Shown here: positions 34,270 through 44,497 of the stretch, in pieces
Numbering within the stretch: the stretch's first letter is position 1
How the letters are laid out: each line of letters starts with the position of its first letter
Assembly (NCBI GenBank): GCA_026225945.1
Contig: JAMJFZ010002500.1
Span: forward strand, 4,474,501 to 4,538,500
Source of the DNA: Cricetomys ansorgei
Taxonomy: Eukaryota; Chordata; Mammalia; Rodentia; Nesomyidae
Length of the DNA: 64,000 nt
Direction: 5' to 3'
The notes under the pieces: model-generated
The model's input: the letters and a program-made list of their open reading frames with translations, nothing else
Told to the model about the DNA's origin: nothing
The model's database searches: none
Position numbers and translations under genes: made by a program

Positions 34270-34672
34270 TATAATGGTTTAGCAGTGCTCACTCGCAGAC
34301 CCTGAGTTCTAAGCTCTGAAACCGGACAATGCTGCCTTATTTGGGAAAGGGGGTCCTTTGAGAAGTTAAGTCTTAAAATGAGGAAATCACCCTGATTATC
34401 CAGGTAAACATTACAAAATGCCATTGTAAACGTCCCATAATGCCAAAGGAAGAGGAAGTGACCAGACAGGTAGATCCTGTCTTGATGAGATCACCACGCC
34501 CACCAGAAGTGGAAGACACAGTCAGAGGCTTTACCTTGAGCCAACAGAAGTGTGTCCCTGCCAATGCCTTGATTTCAGACCTAAAGCCTATGAAACTGAA
34601 AAACTACCTATGTGTTGTCTGGAGCCACCCAGGGTGTGGTAATTTGTCACAACAGACACATAGCACAAATGA
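34270..34672 (+). mobile_element. MLT1 (ERVL-MaLR) LTR
   Basis: 'cagaccctgagttctaagct', 'tgccttatttgggaaaggg', 'tcaccctgattatccaggta', 'ccaatgccttgatttcagac' and 'gtgtggtaatttgtcacaac' lie in the order of an MLT1 LTR in plus orientation, with a gap in the middle. It sits inside the ancient L1M region. Confidence 0.8.
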
Positions 34673-34761
34673 GAAAGTAGGAAGAAAAACTTTTTGTTTG
34701 AAAATGATGTGTGTCTATGTGAAAGCATTCAAGTCTGTTAAAATTAAGTGATTTTAATTGT

Positions 34762-35069
34762 GACGCACATGTGGGATTACACGCAAACTACAGTGCACAT
34801 GTGGGCGTTAGAGAAAAACAGGAATCGGTTCCCACTTTTCACCTTCTTGATAAAGGGTCCCTCTTGTTACTGTTGTACTGTGTATTTCGGGCTATGTAGC
34901 TCCCACGATTCCAGGAAATTCTCCTTGTCTCTGCTTTGCACCTCTCCATAGGAGCACCAGGATTACAGATATGTGTCACCATTTCCCACGTTTTACATAG
35001 GCCCCAAGGATCAAGTTCGGGTGGTCAGGTTTGCATGTGCTGCTACTCACAGAGCCATGTCTCCACCCA
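34762..35069 (-). mobile_element. B4-type SINE
   Basis: Tail side 'gtgcacatgtgggcgttag', B1-like middle 'ggattacagatatgtgtcac', and ID-like head 'gtgctgctactcacagagcc' followed by 'atgtctccaccc', all in minus orientation. The body is diverged, so it is an older copy. Confidence 0.65.
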
Positions 35070-35084
35070 GATCATGTGATTTTA

Positions 35085-35480
35085 GCAAGAATGCCAGATG
35101 TCAGGCTAATAAACTAAAAATCAGTGAAATTTCTATATATTGTATGTGCCAGAGAAAAGCTAAAAGATTGAATTTTTAATACTATTTATAATAGCATCAA
35201 AATTTGTCAAGTTTTTAATAATGAACCCAACAAAATAAAGTTTTTAAAATATTGTTAAAAATTAAGAAATATTTGGAGTGATATATTGTTTGTAGATTAG
35301 GGAACTCCATGCTCTTAGAAAATTGATGTATGGACTTAATAAAGTCCTGATAGTTGTATTTTTATAAAGATTGACAGAATGTTTTTTAACTGACATAGAA
35401 ATTCAAAGAATATAAAACAGGTAAGATTCTAGCATCCATGTCCCACAAAATGCCTGTAATCCTTTTAAGGAATTCCACAC
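35085..35480 (+). mobile_element. Ancient L1M, ORF2 segment 2, with SINE-like tail
   Basis: 'actatttataatagcatcaa', 'gggaactccatgctcttaga' and 'ggacttaataaagtcctgat' match the middle of ORF2 downstream of segment 1. From about 35470 a B2/B4-like tail ('ttctgacctctgtatgcaca') leads into the GATA array. Confidence 0.65.
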
Positions 35481-35551
35481 TTTCTTCTGACCTCTGTATG
35501 CACACAAGTGTAGGCACATGCACAGACATACGCACATAATACATAGATACA

Positions 35552-35552
35552 T

Positions 35553-35594
<42 letters not shown>

Positions 35595-36001
35595 CGATAG
35601 ATAGATAGATAGATAGATGATAGGTGATAGATAGATAGGTAGATAGATGATATATAGATAGATAGATGATAGATAGATAGATAGATGATAGATAGATAGA
35701 TAGATGATAGATAGATAGATGATAGATAGATAGATAGATAGATAGATGATAGATAGATAGATGATAGATAGATGATAGATAGATAGATAGATAGATGATA
35801 GATAGATAGATAGATAGATAGATGATAGATAGGTGATAGATAGATAGATAGATGATAGATAGATAGATACATAGATAGATAGATGATAGATAGATAGATG
35901 ATAGATAGATGATAGATAGATAGATAGATAGATGATAGATAGATAGATGATAGATAGATAGATAGGTAATAGATAGATAGAGATAGATAGATGATAGATG
36001 A
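35552..36001. repeat. (GATA)n/(GATAGATG)n microsatellite, 450 bp
   Basis: Long GATA array with frequent GATG breaks and GATAGGTGATA variants. It starts immediately after a SINE-like CA/CATA-rich tail. The 210- and 135-codon minus frames are artefacts. Confidence 0.97.
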
Positions 36002-36076
36002 ATAAAATAAATAAACATTTTTAAAGAAAATGTTATTATTTGTGTACAGAAAGCATGATTAAGAATATAAATAAAG

Positions 36077-36292
36077 GGGCTGGGGAGATGGCTCAGTAGT
36101 TAAGAGCACGCACTGCTCTTGTAGAGGACCCAAGTTTGGTTCCCAGTATCCACTTCATCCAGCAGCATACAACTGCTTGGAACTCCAGCTCCAGGAGATC
36201 TAAATGCCCTTTGCTGGCATCAGTGGGCACCTGCACTCAGTGTGACACACACTCACAGTTAAAGAAAATAATAGAATAAATCTTAGAATGCA
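36077..36292 (+). mobile_element. B3/B2-family SINE
   Basis: Well-kept head 'ggggctggggagatggctca' and 'gttaagagcacgcactgctc', B box 'tttggttcccagtatcc', B3 body 'caactgcttggaactccagc', and A-rich end 'ataatagaataaatctta'. One of the best-preserved SINEs here. Confidence 0.93.
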
Positions 36293-36499
36293 AATAAGCA
36301 AGTCACTGAATTGAAATCATATATGTGTATGCAGGAATCCTCATTCTGCATATTTATGTACGTATATTCAAAACACTCTAAAACAACTTGATATTATATT
36401 ATATCTCTAGTACATATCCTCATGTGTATCTATGTATGTATGCACACATACACATATATATACACATATGCTAAGAAATTATGCCCATAATACATTAAA

Positions 36500-36940
36500 A
36501 AAATCTCTGGATTACTTATAAAAATTGTAACCAATGAAATCTTTAAAAATAGGAAAAATATTTGGATAGACATTTAAGAAATAATATCCTAATAGTAATT
36601 AAGCATATAAAATTTGTTCAAAATCAAGCTCCATTTGGGAAATGCAACTGGAAATCACCATGATATTCCAGATCTCACATCACAATTGCTAGGACAGAAA
36701 AGACAAATATCACTGGGGAATTTGAAAGCAGTTAGTGTTCTGAAACATGGCTGTTACCAATTGAACTGGCTTAATCATGCTATGAAAGTCTTTCTAACAC
36801 CTATCAAAGATCAAAATAGATCTCAGTAGTAAAATCCCTTGAGATAAATAACCATGTTTCCATCAACACGATAATGAATAATTTGTGATACATTATCCAA
36901 TGGGTTGTTGTGAAGCCAGTAAACACACCACAGGAGCGAA
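36500..36940 (+). mobile_element. Ancient L1M, ORF2 segment 3 (C-terminal)
   Basis: 'catttgggaaatgcaactgg', 'aaatcaccatgatattccag', 'catgtttccatcaacacgat' and 'gtgatacattatccaatggg' correspond to the ORF2 C-terminal region, downstream of segment 2. A TA/CA-rich microsatellite (36425-36470) precedes it. The plus frame 36614-36829 is a relic of this ORF. Confidence 0.75.
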
Positions 36941-36979
36941 CTACTGATGTTTGTGTTGGTATAGACGATTCTCATAGAT

Positions 36980-37694
36980 CAGCTGTTCTCAACCTGTGGG
37001 TCACAACCCATTTGGAGGTCAAATGACCCTTTCACAGGGGTCACCTAATAAAAGGACAAGAACGAAGCAGCCAAACTTTAGTCAGGCTTCTAAGAGCACC
37101 AAAACTGTGTAGGCCCAAGTCAGGGGCAAAGTGACTCAGAACAGTTCCCGGAACTAGAGTAAGGAAAACAATTTCTAAGACAAATAAGATATGGACCGCT
37201 GACTAATGGTCTTGGGCTAAGAATCCCCCCGCCCCCACATTGACTAAGACCCTAAGTTTACATTTTCTAGGAGCCTGCGACCTTGCTATATGCCACCACC
37301 AAGCAGTTGAAAGGTTAATACTTACATCACTTTGTAACCAATAGAAGCATGCCTGACACTCTGTTGCTAAGCTCTGCCTTTGAAATTCCTATATAAGCAA
37401 AACTTAGAGTGTGCTAGGGGTTGCCCTTTGAGGGTGGACCCCAGTACGTTGGGCTACTCTCACCTGCCTCTTGCTTTTGCACTGATCTCGAGTCCTGGTG
37501 ATTTCTCAGGGGTCTCCTTCCGTCTGCCCTTAACACTAAGACCATCTGCATATCAGATATTTACACTAAGATTCAGAAAAGTAGCAACATTACAGTTATG
37601 ACGTAGCAGCAAAAAAGATTTTGTGGTTGGGGGGTCGCCAGACATGACAAACTGTATTAAAGGGTCATAGCATTAGGAAGGTTGAGAACCACTG
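36980..37694 (-). mobile_element. URR1 hAT-Charlie-type DNA element, split by an LTR
   Basis: The left terminus begins 'cagctgttctcaacctgtgg' at 36980 and the right ends 'ggttgagaaccactg' at 37694, inverted copies of each other. Flanking 8-bp duplications (tcatagat, ttataggt; 6 of 8 identical) match the hAT pattern. The element is interrupted between 37049 and 37535 by an LTR. It sits inside the ancient L1M. Confidence 0.9.
37049..37535 (+). mobile_element. Solo LTR, ERV1-like, inserted into URR1
   Basis: A 487-bp insertion flanked by the 4-bp duplication ctaa (37045-37048 and 37536-37539). It contains a CCAAT box ('aaccaatag', about 37337) and a TATA box ('ctatataagc', about 37390) at promoter-like spacing, followed by a C/T-rich U5-like end and terminal CA. 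The 5' dinucleotide is TA rather than TG, presumably mutated. A 4-bp duplication suits class I ERVs. The plus frame 37380-37601 crosses its end and is not a gene. Confidence 0.75.
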
Positions 37695-37702
37695 TTATAG
37701 GT

Positions 37703-38145
37703 AGGAAATGGGCAGAAGCAAGTCACATTGGACTGTACACATATATGTAGTCTTACATAAATCATTTCATTTGTATAGTGGTTAAAACAGTGAAATCAAT
37801 TGGTAGTGATAGAAACCAGAAGATCTTTTACCTAAAAGTGGATGATAATGCCTTGGGAAATGGTAGAAGGGGCTATTTGAGGTCCAAAATTGTTTGATGC
37901 TTATAACATTGAACTTCTCATTGTACAGTTTACAAAAGACATAGAATGTATAACACAGAGGCGCATGAACATAGCTTAGATTGTAAACTACGGTAGGCAC
38001 CGTAACAAATGTACCATGATGACCCACAGTGAAATATGTACATAAACTGTTGGGAGGAAACAAGAGCATACTCTATCATTGTAAATCAAGTTCTCTGTAG
38101 TTAATCTAAAACTGTTCTTAAATTTTTAATATTTTGTTTGATTTG
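37703..38145 (+). mobile_element. Ancient L1M, 3' UTR
   Basis: 'gattgtaaactacggtaggc', 'gtaacaaatgtaccatgatg' and 'taatctaaaactgttctta' are landmarks of the L1M 3' UTR end. It follows directly on the URR1 target duplication, so it is the same copy as the ORF2 segments upstream. Confidence 0.78.
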
Positions 38146-38204
38146 TAGGTGATCTGGCTTGTTTTTGTTTGGTTCTTATTTGTTTTGTTGTTTTTCATTT
38201 CATA

Positions 38205-38305
38205 TGCAAGATCACCAGACAACTCAAGCTGCCTTTAAACCCATGGTCTTCCTGCCTTTGACATCTTGGGACTGTAGTAGACATGTGCTATAACACATAG
38301 CTTTC
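38205..38305 (-). mobile_element. Old B1-like fragment
   Basis: 'actcaagctgcctttaaacc', 'tcttcctgcctttgacatct' and 'gtagacatgtgctataac' form a diverged reverse-complement B1 body. Confidence 0.55.
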
Positions 38306-38654
38306 TATCAGTTTCTCAAGCTTCCTACTGCAATACAGTCTGTAGCATCAGTGGTGGATATGAGAGGGACGTTTTCGTCCATGGACATTGAATACACTCC
38401 TTACCCTGACACTTCTACTCCCTGCATAGTTGGTTTGGGAGGAGATAGAAGGAAGTCTGGGCAAGCCTTTTTTTCCTTCTAGGCCTCTTGGGAGTTGCTC
38501 ACTGATGAAGCACAAGTTTCCTTTGCTCCTCCATGAGTAGTAAGAACCCTGGCAGGAAGATCTGCTTATAAGCGTCATGGAAACTTTGCCTAGGGCTTAT
38601 GCTCAGTGTTAGGAAGCCACATTTCCCAGTCATGCTTTTATCAGGTAAAGCTAG

Positions 38655-38656
38655 AT

Positions 38657-38702
<46 letters not shown>

Positions 38703-38703
38703 G
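38655..38703. repeat. (GATA)12 microsatellite
   Basis: About 49 bp of GATA, perfect after one leading GATG unit. Confidence 0.96.
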
Positions 38704-39507
38704 ATTTGGTTTCTCATTTAAAGAAAATTCACCATGAAAGCACAGTTGAAGATAGTAATGAGATAACTCTTTCTTGGATTCCTTTGAAGTCCAAATCATG
38801 TGAATCTCCCTGTTAGACATGCAATCCTCTCATTGTTTCATTCAAATTTTAATTAATGATAAAAGGCTGAGCATCTTCTGCAGTCATCTTATGGCTTGCT
38901 GGAGGTGGAGGGGACTCCAGAGGAGCTGGACATTTCTGTGTCATGGGTCCCATTCACTCAGAAACAGGCTCAGAGAAGAGTTGTATGTCAGATACTGGTG
39001 GTGCGTATTCTCAGGGGCAGTGATTGGTTGCTAGAGTTAAGGAAATAGGATGAGTCAGAAGATGATTAGCTGCAGGGTAGGGGGAACAAAGACCTTAGCC
39101 TACCCAATGAGGAGTTCTGGAGCGAAGGCAACATCCAAAATGGTCCCAAATTGCAACACACATTGCAAATGTGTGTGCCCTAATGTCCTCAAGTCACTGT
39201 ATTGCATTGATATTAGAAAGGTCATGCCCCTGGGCATAGAGTTCTCATTAACTAAGCACAGCTGTCTGAGAACAGCTCACTAGAAAGCTATTGGATGCTC
39301 AGCACCACACCATCTGAAAGAGTAAGAACTTCAGTTCTGAAGGAGGGATCTAAACAATGGGTCCCAGTGTACATAGTCTTTCCTGCCAGATCAATCCCTG
39401 ACTACAGGCTGTTCCCAGAAGACCCTGGAAACCTGTCAAGTTGTTCACAGATGCAGATAGATTAGTAATTTGGAGTTCTATGAAAAATTGTAAAGAGTTT
39501 ACTATAG
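38704..39507. other. Unassigned, probably single-copy sequence
   Basis: About 800 bp. Plus frames 38819-39034 and 39050-39283 are unrecognised. No repeat found. Confidence 0.4.
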
Positions 39508-39877
39508 TGTATTACTCAGGGTTCTCTAGAGGAACTGAATTGATAGAATGAATTTATTAGAGTAGCTTATAGGCTGTGGTCCTGGAAGCCCAACAATGGC
39601 TGTCTACCAAGGGAAATTCCAAGAATCTAATAGTTGTTCAGTTCACAAGGCTGGGTGTCTCAGGTCAGTGAAGGAATGAACTTCTCAGCAAGAGTAAGGG
39701 CAAGCAGGCAAAGAGCAAGAGCCCCCTTCTCCCATCTCCTTTATAGAGGCTGCCAGGAGAAGGTGTGGCTCAGATTTAAGGTGATCTTCCCACTCCAAAA
39801 AAATCTGGAGGGGTACACAGTCACTTGGCTTTTACTTAGTTCCAGATGTAGTCAAGTTGACAAGAATAACCATCACA
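39508..39877 (-). mobile_element. Rodent LTR (ERVL/MaLR-like), 370 bp
   Basis: TG...CA-bounded: 'tgtattactcagggttctct' at one end, 'gtcaagttgacaagaataac' and 'catcaca' at the other. Internal landmarks are 'aggctgtggtcctggaagcc' and 'caatggctgtctaccaag'. It is a common rodent LTR in reverse orientation, but I cannot name the family securely. The plus frame 39634-39936 lies across it. Confidence 0.7.
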
Positions 39878-40029
39878 TTCACATTAATTTACATTCAAAT
39901 GTCAAGATAATAAGTAAATCAGATAATCCTGGTTAGCATTCCAATACTGGGTCCAAGGCGTCTTAGCTAATGTATTCCCATGTCATCAGCATATAGAGGT
40001 AACTTTTAAAGAATTCTTTATCTATGTTG

Positions 40030-40226
40030 GCTTTGTGTGTTTGTCCATCTGTGTATGAGAATGTGCTGTGAGTCTAAATGCCATAGAGGCCAGAAGAGGC
40101 AATTGGATTCCTGGAGCTGGAGTTACAAGCAGTTATGAGCCACCCAACATAGGTGCTGGAAACCCAATTTGGGTGCTCTGTAAAAGTAGTATATGTTCTT
40201 AACTATTGAATTGTCTCTCCAGCTCC
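40030..40226 (-). mobile_element. B3/B2-family SINE
   Basis: Complement of head 'gaattgtctctccagctccc' at the right end, with 'tggagttacaagcagttatg' (body) and 'ggccagaagaggcaattgga'. Minus orientation, moderately diverged. Confidence 0.85.
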
Positions 40227-40242
40227 CAGCATACAATGTTTT

Positions 40243-40926
40243 GTGTTGTTTAATTTGTACTCTTTCCTTATCCTCATCTGGATACATAACATGCCCAAAC
40301 GAAGAAAGGGTTTACTGGCCCCAACATCGTGCATTGATACACCAAAAATAGTGATGAAAATAGAGCATAAATATAACTCAAAAGAGCAAAGTAAACATAG
40401 AAAGGAGCAAGAAACCAGTGCAGTGGATGTTCTGAGACAAATGGAGATTCTGCATCATCAAATAATGAAATGTGCGAAGAAGCAAAATCATGAATATGCA
40501 AAGACTATATTTGTTAGGCGTTTGTTTCTGGAATGTTGCCTGTTATGCTTTGTCAAATATTGGCAGAAACCTACTGGAGAATTTTGCATCATTTTCAAAA
40601 ACAGTCCCCTAACTCATAAGCCAATGAAAATATCCTGAAATGACTATATAAGAATATTCCTCCATAGTAATGAGTTCCCTCACCCAAAGCAGAGTCCAGA
40701 GCCAACAAGTCATCGCTCAAACTTGCATTTTTGGGATAAGCAAAAGTGGAGTAAGCCCTGTGATTACCAGGAGTTACGAGATAAGAGCAAAGCTTGTAAA
40801 AAGAGGTTCAAAAAGAATGCAGAACACACTCAAATTGCTATGGACACAAGATTTTCTGCAATGAAAACTCAATCAACAAAATGGTCTTCAGCACAGGAAA
40901 AGAGCCACTATCATAAGTATGAGTGA
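40243..40926 (+). pseudogene. Fossil open frame of unknown origin, one internal stop
   Basis: Reading one plus frame gives 228 codons with a single in-frame stop, TGA at 40636-40638. The first ATG is at 40290 and the frame ends with TGA at 40924-40926. The product would be very basic, rich in Lys, Gln, His and Ser, with clusters such as KRFKK and KHRKEQ. No signal peptide, membrane segment or known domain was recognised. In DNA of about 60% AT, so few stops is unusual, which suggests an old retrocopy or domesticated element. No poly(A) tail or direct repeats were found, and chance cannot be excluded. Confidence 0.35.
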
Positions 40927-41639
40927 AAAAATAGTTGCCGTAGGGATGAATGATACCACTCATGTGCAAACCTCAAATCAGCACTTGGCGAGGGTGTACT
41001 ACAGAGAAGACACATTCAACTCTCTGTTAAAATTCAGTCTTATTTGAATAATAAAAATTAATGACTGGACTGGTTTTTAGGTTGAAAAGTAGAGCCTTGG
41101 TTGCCAGCATGAATGGGTATGCCTTATAAACAGTAGCTGTCACTCAGTCTCAATTCATAGTCTGCTTTTTAAACATTTAGTAGATGATGACCAATAATTT
41201 ATCCTTTGACCTTGATCTGATGTTGAAAAAAATAGAGCAATTGAAGCATTTGGTTTTCCTCAAGGTACATGTTTGAATGTGCTTGGAAGGAAATAGTAAG
41301 ACCTAACCTCGCTGATTCCTGTTGAAAAAATGCTACAAAATGCTTCTGTGAATTTCCCAACAGGGAGTAGAAAGGGGAAAGTGTTTCTTTACAACACGAA
41401 AATTATAGTACAGACTGATTTCTGGTGGCTTTGTTGTAGAGCTTGACTCTAAAATACTTAAGGAACTGTAAATAACCTGAAGTTATCACATCAGGACCCA
41501 AGAATCAAAATGTTCCTCTGATTTATAAGGAGCCCATATAATGAGTTCAGTAACTCCACTGATAAGGATTCAGTTCTATGGCAGTATCCAGCATTTCACA
41601 CATTAGAGGAAGAAACTAGTCGTGTACATGAGAAACATC
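40927..41639. other. Unassigned AT-rich sequence
   Basis: No repeat or gene recognised. It could be the 3' untranslated part of the fossil frame upstream, but no polyadenylation landmark fixes this. Confidence 0.35.
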
Positions 41640-42014
41640 TGTTGCAAAAGTTAGTTCTAGTTATGTTTAGAATGGTTGTTTTGTGCATTGTTGGGGAAGG
41701 ACTGCCTATGCTTTGTCATTTTGAATTGTCTGCAGGTGTTAGCTTTCTATAAAAGATGTTTGATTCCTCATGATGTGCACATGCTCACTGCCCTCTGGCA
41801 GAACCATGAGGGGTCAGAGTTTTTGTATCAGTGAAACACCTGAGGAGCTTCTGTGTCAATAAAAACCCTTGAGATCAGATGATCAGGGTTCCACCATTCA
41901 GGGTGGCACTTGCCATGACAGGTGGATCCCTCTACTGAGGTCTGGCAGAGTTTGCAGATATGAAACTGTCTCCATGTCTTTATTACTGAACAACACCATA
42001 GGTGTCCTCCTACA
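41640..42014 (+). mobile_element. Solo LTR, class II-like, 375 bp
   Basis: Begins TGTTG and ends TACA, flanked by a 6-bp target duplication with one mismatch (aacatc at 41634-41639, aacgtc at 42015-42020). It is homologous along its length to the solo LTR at 20612-20942 and has about 44 bp more in the middle. No internal viral sequence adjoins it. Family name not known. Confidence 0.8.
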
Positions 42015-42020
42015 AACGTC

Positions 42021-43160
42021 AAACCATATATGTCTTAATACATGAACAAAACACTTTCAATGTCCAGGGCAGCATTCAAGAGAGAGTTAATTAGTAATTT
42101 ATTTCCTGCTCTATCCCCCCAAAAATGTGTTTGAATCTTCTAGAATTTCAATATGTTTAGTTCTGAGCATTGAAAGAGCTGCAAAACACTTGTGTCCATT
42201 CTAGATAACATGTAACTGTGAATTAGGAATCTCTGAGTAGAAATGAAAAACCAGAAAAGAAATTGACATAGAATCTGACCTGTAGCTTTAGTTATTGCCT
42301 TCAAGCTGGAGAGAGTTAATGTGGTGAAAGTTGGAACCATCACGAAACCATATTTATTGCATTTTTAGATTTAAAAGTATGTAAATGTTGTATATGAGTA
42401 TTTATTGATGTTTTATGTTATTTAATTTTAAATTATAAGTATTATGTCTTATTTGTATCCCAAGTTTGTGATGATTCTTAAAGATTTTTATTTACCTAAA
42501 GCATTAGTCTTTTGTTTAAATTGGTTTGTGATTCCCAATCCTTGAAAGACACTGTGGAAGATGATTCTAAATTCTACCACAAGGCTGTCTTCCTAAGGCC
42601 AATTCTGGCAAGAACAAAAGCTGGAAGTTCAGCCTCATAAAGGAGAGCCCAAGGAAAGCATTGGGCACAGAGCCAGCAATCAAATGATAACCCGTATCTG
42701 ACACCTCCTTTCATCCTCGGTACCAGCTATAGGTCTGATTTCGTGATAGCTACAAGTGACAGGGAGTATTTCTGAAATGCTCTACCAAGCAGAGTGATCT
42801 TTTCCAAAGTCAAACACTCAGATTCCTGCTATTTGGTATGCACAGGGAACACTCCCCTATTAAAATATCTGCCTCTCACAGTCTTCCCATCCCTCCTCAG
42901 ATAAAGATCACAAGCCTTCAATGACAAAATACTTAGTTCTTCATATTCCTATCCTATTGTACCAGCCAGACTCTTTCTCTTTTTTCCAATAAGCCTTGCT
43001 TCCTCCCTCATGCAAGGAATGATTTTAGAGAGCATTCAATCTGCCCGGTAGACTCTTGTAACCTCTCTTCCTTCACCTGCTATGATCTAACATGAGTTCC
43101 CATACTCATAAACCTCTCCCTAGCACTCTTAGAACATTTTCCTTTTATCCAAAGATATGA
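42021..43160. other. Unassigned sequence
   Basis: About 1.1 kb, very AT-rich in 42340-42540. The minus frame 42140-42343 is unrecognised. A weak L2-like feel at 42960-43140 could not be confirmed. Confidence 0.4.
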
Positions 43161-43164
43161 GAGC

Positions 43165-43550
43165 CAGGCTGTTCATATGGCTCAGTTATTAAAGTTCCTG
43201 CTGCACGAGGACCTGTTATCAGATCCCCAGCACACAAGTAAATGCAGCAGGAGTTTCAGTCTGTTAACTCTGGTGCTGCAATAAGTACAGGAGTGGAAGG
43301 TAAGGGGTAGATGGGGAGTGAGATCAAGATAGGAAGACCCCTGGAACATATTGGCCAGTTAGCCTAGTTCAGTGGATGAGCTCTTGATTCAGTGAGAGAT
43401 CTCCAAAATTAAGGTAGAAAGCAATCAGAGAAGCTGTGGCCTCCATATGTACTCACACATACATGTATGTGCACCCACACCCAAACACACATATGCATAC
43501 CATCCATATGAGCATGTACATTTAGCACAGGTCCATATACACACAGAAAA
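43165..43550 (+). mobile_element. B4A-type SINE
   Basis: ID-like head 'gctgttcatatggctcagtt', 'gctgcacgaggacctgttat', B1-like body with 'aggaagacccctgg', then 'gattcagtgagagatctcc', 'aattaaggtagaaagcaatc' and a CA-rich tail. Head, body and tail appear in full order. Confidence 0.85.
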
Positions 43551-43573
43551 AGTATATGAGTGTAGTAGTGTTT

Positions 43574-43625
43574 ATATATATTTCATATATACTTATTTAT
43601 ATGCATATATATATATATATATATG
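43574..43625. repeat. (TA)n microsatellite
   Basis: AT/TA-rich tract with a pure (AT)10 core at about 43606-43624, just beyond the SINE tail. Confidence 0.9.
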
Positions 43626-43868
43626 TGAAATTTGGTGAATGGAGTGTCAATCAAAAGCTCAGGAGAACACAAAATAAAGATCTATGTGTTCTTGGGAAGA
43701 GTGCCTGGAGGGGGCTCCCTAGATTTGACTGTGAACTTACTGGGCTACTTTGGGAGTCAATTCTCTATAAAAGAAATTTCTTGAGTCCCAGCATAAAGGG
43801 GACTGTACATTTCTTGTGTAGTTAGTTAGTAGAAAATTTTTCTAAACTACCACGGGTCTTAGAAAACC

Positions 43869-43876
43869 ATGCAAAT
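43869..43876 (+). promoter_or_regulatory. Octamer motif ATGCAAAT
   Basis: Exact POU-factor octamer in repeat-free DNA. An 8-bp match alone occurs by chance, so this is only a candidate site. Confidence 0.3.
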
Positions 43877-44335
43877 GAGCCACCAGCTCAGGGTGTCAGC
43901 ATTTATTGCCTTAACTACTTCTGCATGGAAATTGGCAATTAGAAATGTGTTACTCTTGCTCTAACTTATTAGAACTGTTGCCTGCTGTCGAGGTTTATTT
44001 TCCCAATTCACTCCCAAGTTTAAGACCAGGGATATTAAAGGATTAGGAAGTCTCTGATCTCCCTGTTCTCTTGATATTTGCTAATAATCATCACATCTCC
44101 TTCTGAAAAGAAAAGGCTAAGGTGACCTCATCTAGACAGGCACCTGAACCCACAGAGATACTATTTGTTTATTTTCTATTAGCCCCTCAGTGCCTGCCAT
44201 TTGGCTTTCTTAACTGATTCCCCTCCATCATTTTAGAGACAAACAAACCATGACACAGGAAGCTTTGTTGATACTACAAGGAAGAATCTGAGATGTGCAC
44301 TCTATAACCCCACAAGAATTTGGAAATGAGACTGC

Positions 44336-44358
44336 TAATTGGAATGAATCTAATTAAA
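44336..44358 (+). promoter_or_regulatory. Paired homeodomain-type sites
   Basis: TAATTGG and TAATTAAA lie 15 bp apart start to start, inside single-copy DNA. Sequence resemblance only. Confidence 0.25.
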
Positions 44359-44497
44359 CAAACCCCCCAGCCCTGATGAATGAGATCATTGCTGGTAAAA
44401 ATAATCACAGACTTGAGCTGTTGCTGCGCAGTTAAGGTCTGGAACTAATCTCAGGGATGCAGTGTGCAAATGCATTAGTTTCTGCGGATGTTTAACA

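Larger units (their letters stand above)
43826..44496. other. Repeat-free island with octamer and homeodomain-type motifs
   Basis: No transposon recognised over 670 bp. It contains a consensus octamer ATGCAAAT at 43869-43876 and a second near-octamer (gtgcaaatgcat) at about 44464. It also has paired homeodomain sites TAATTGG (44336-44342) and TAATTAAA (44351-44358), 15 bp apart. This is compatible with a developmental enhancer, but nothing here proves conservation or activity. Confidence 0.4.

Noticed and set aside
35386..36018. 210-codon minus-strand frame
   Set aside because: It is almost entirely the GATA array at 35552-36001 with short flanking sequence.
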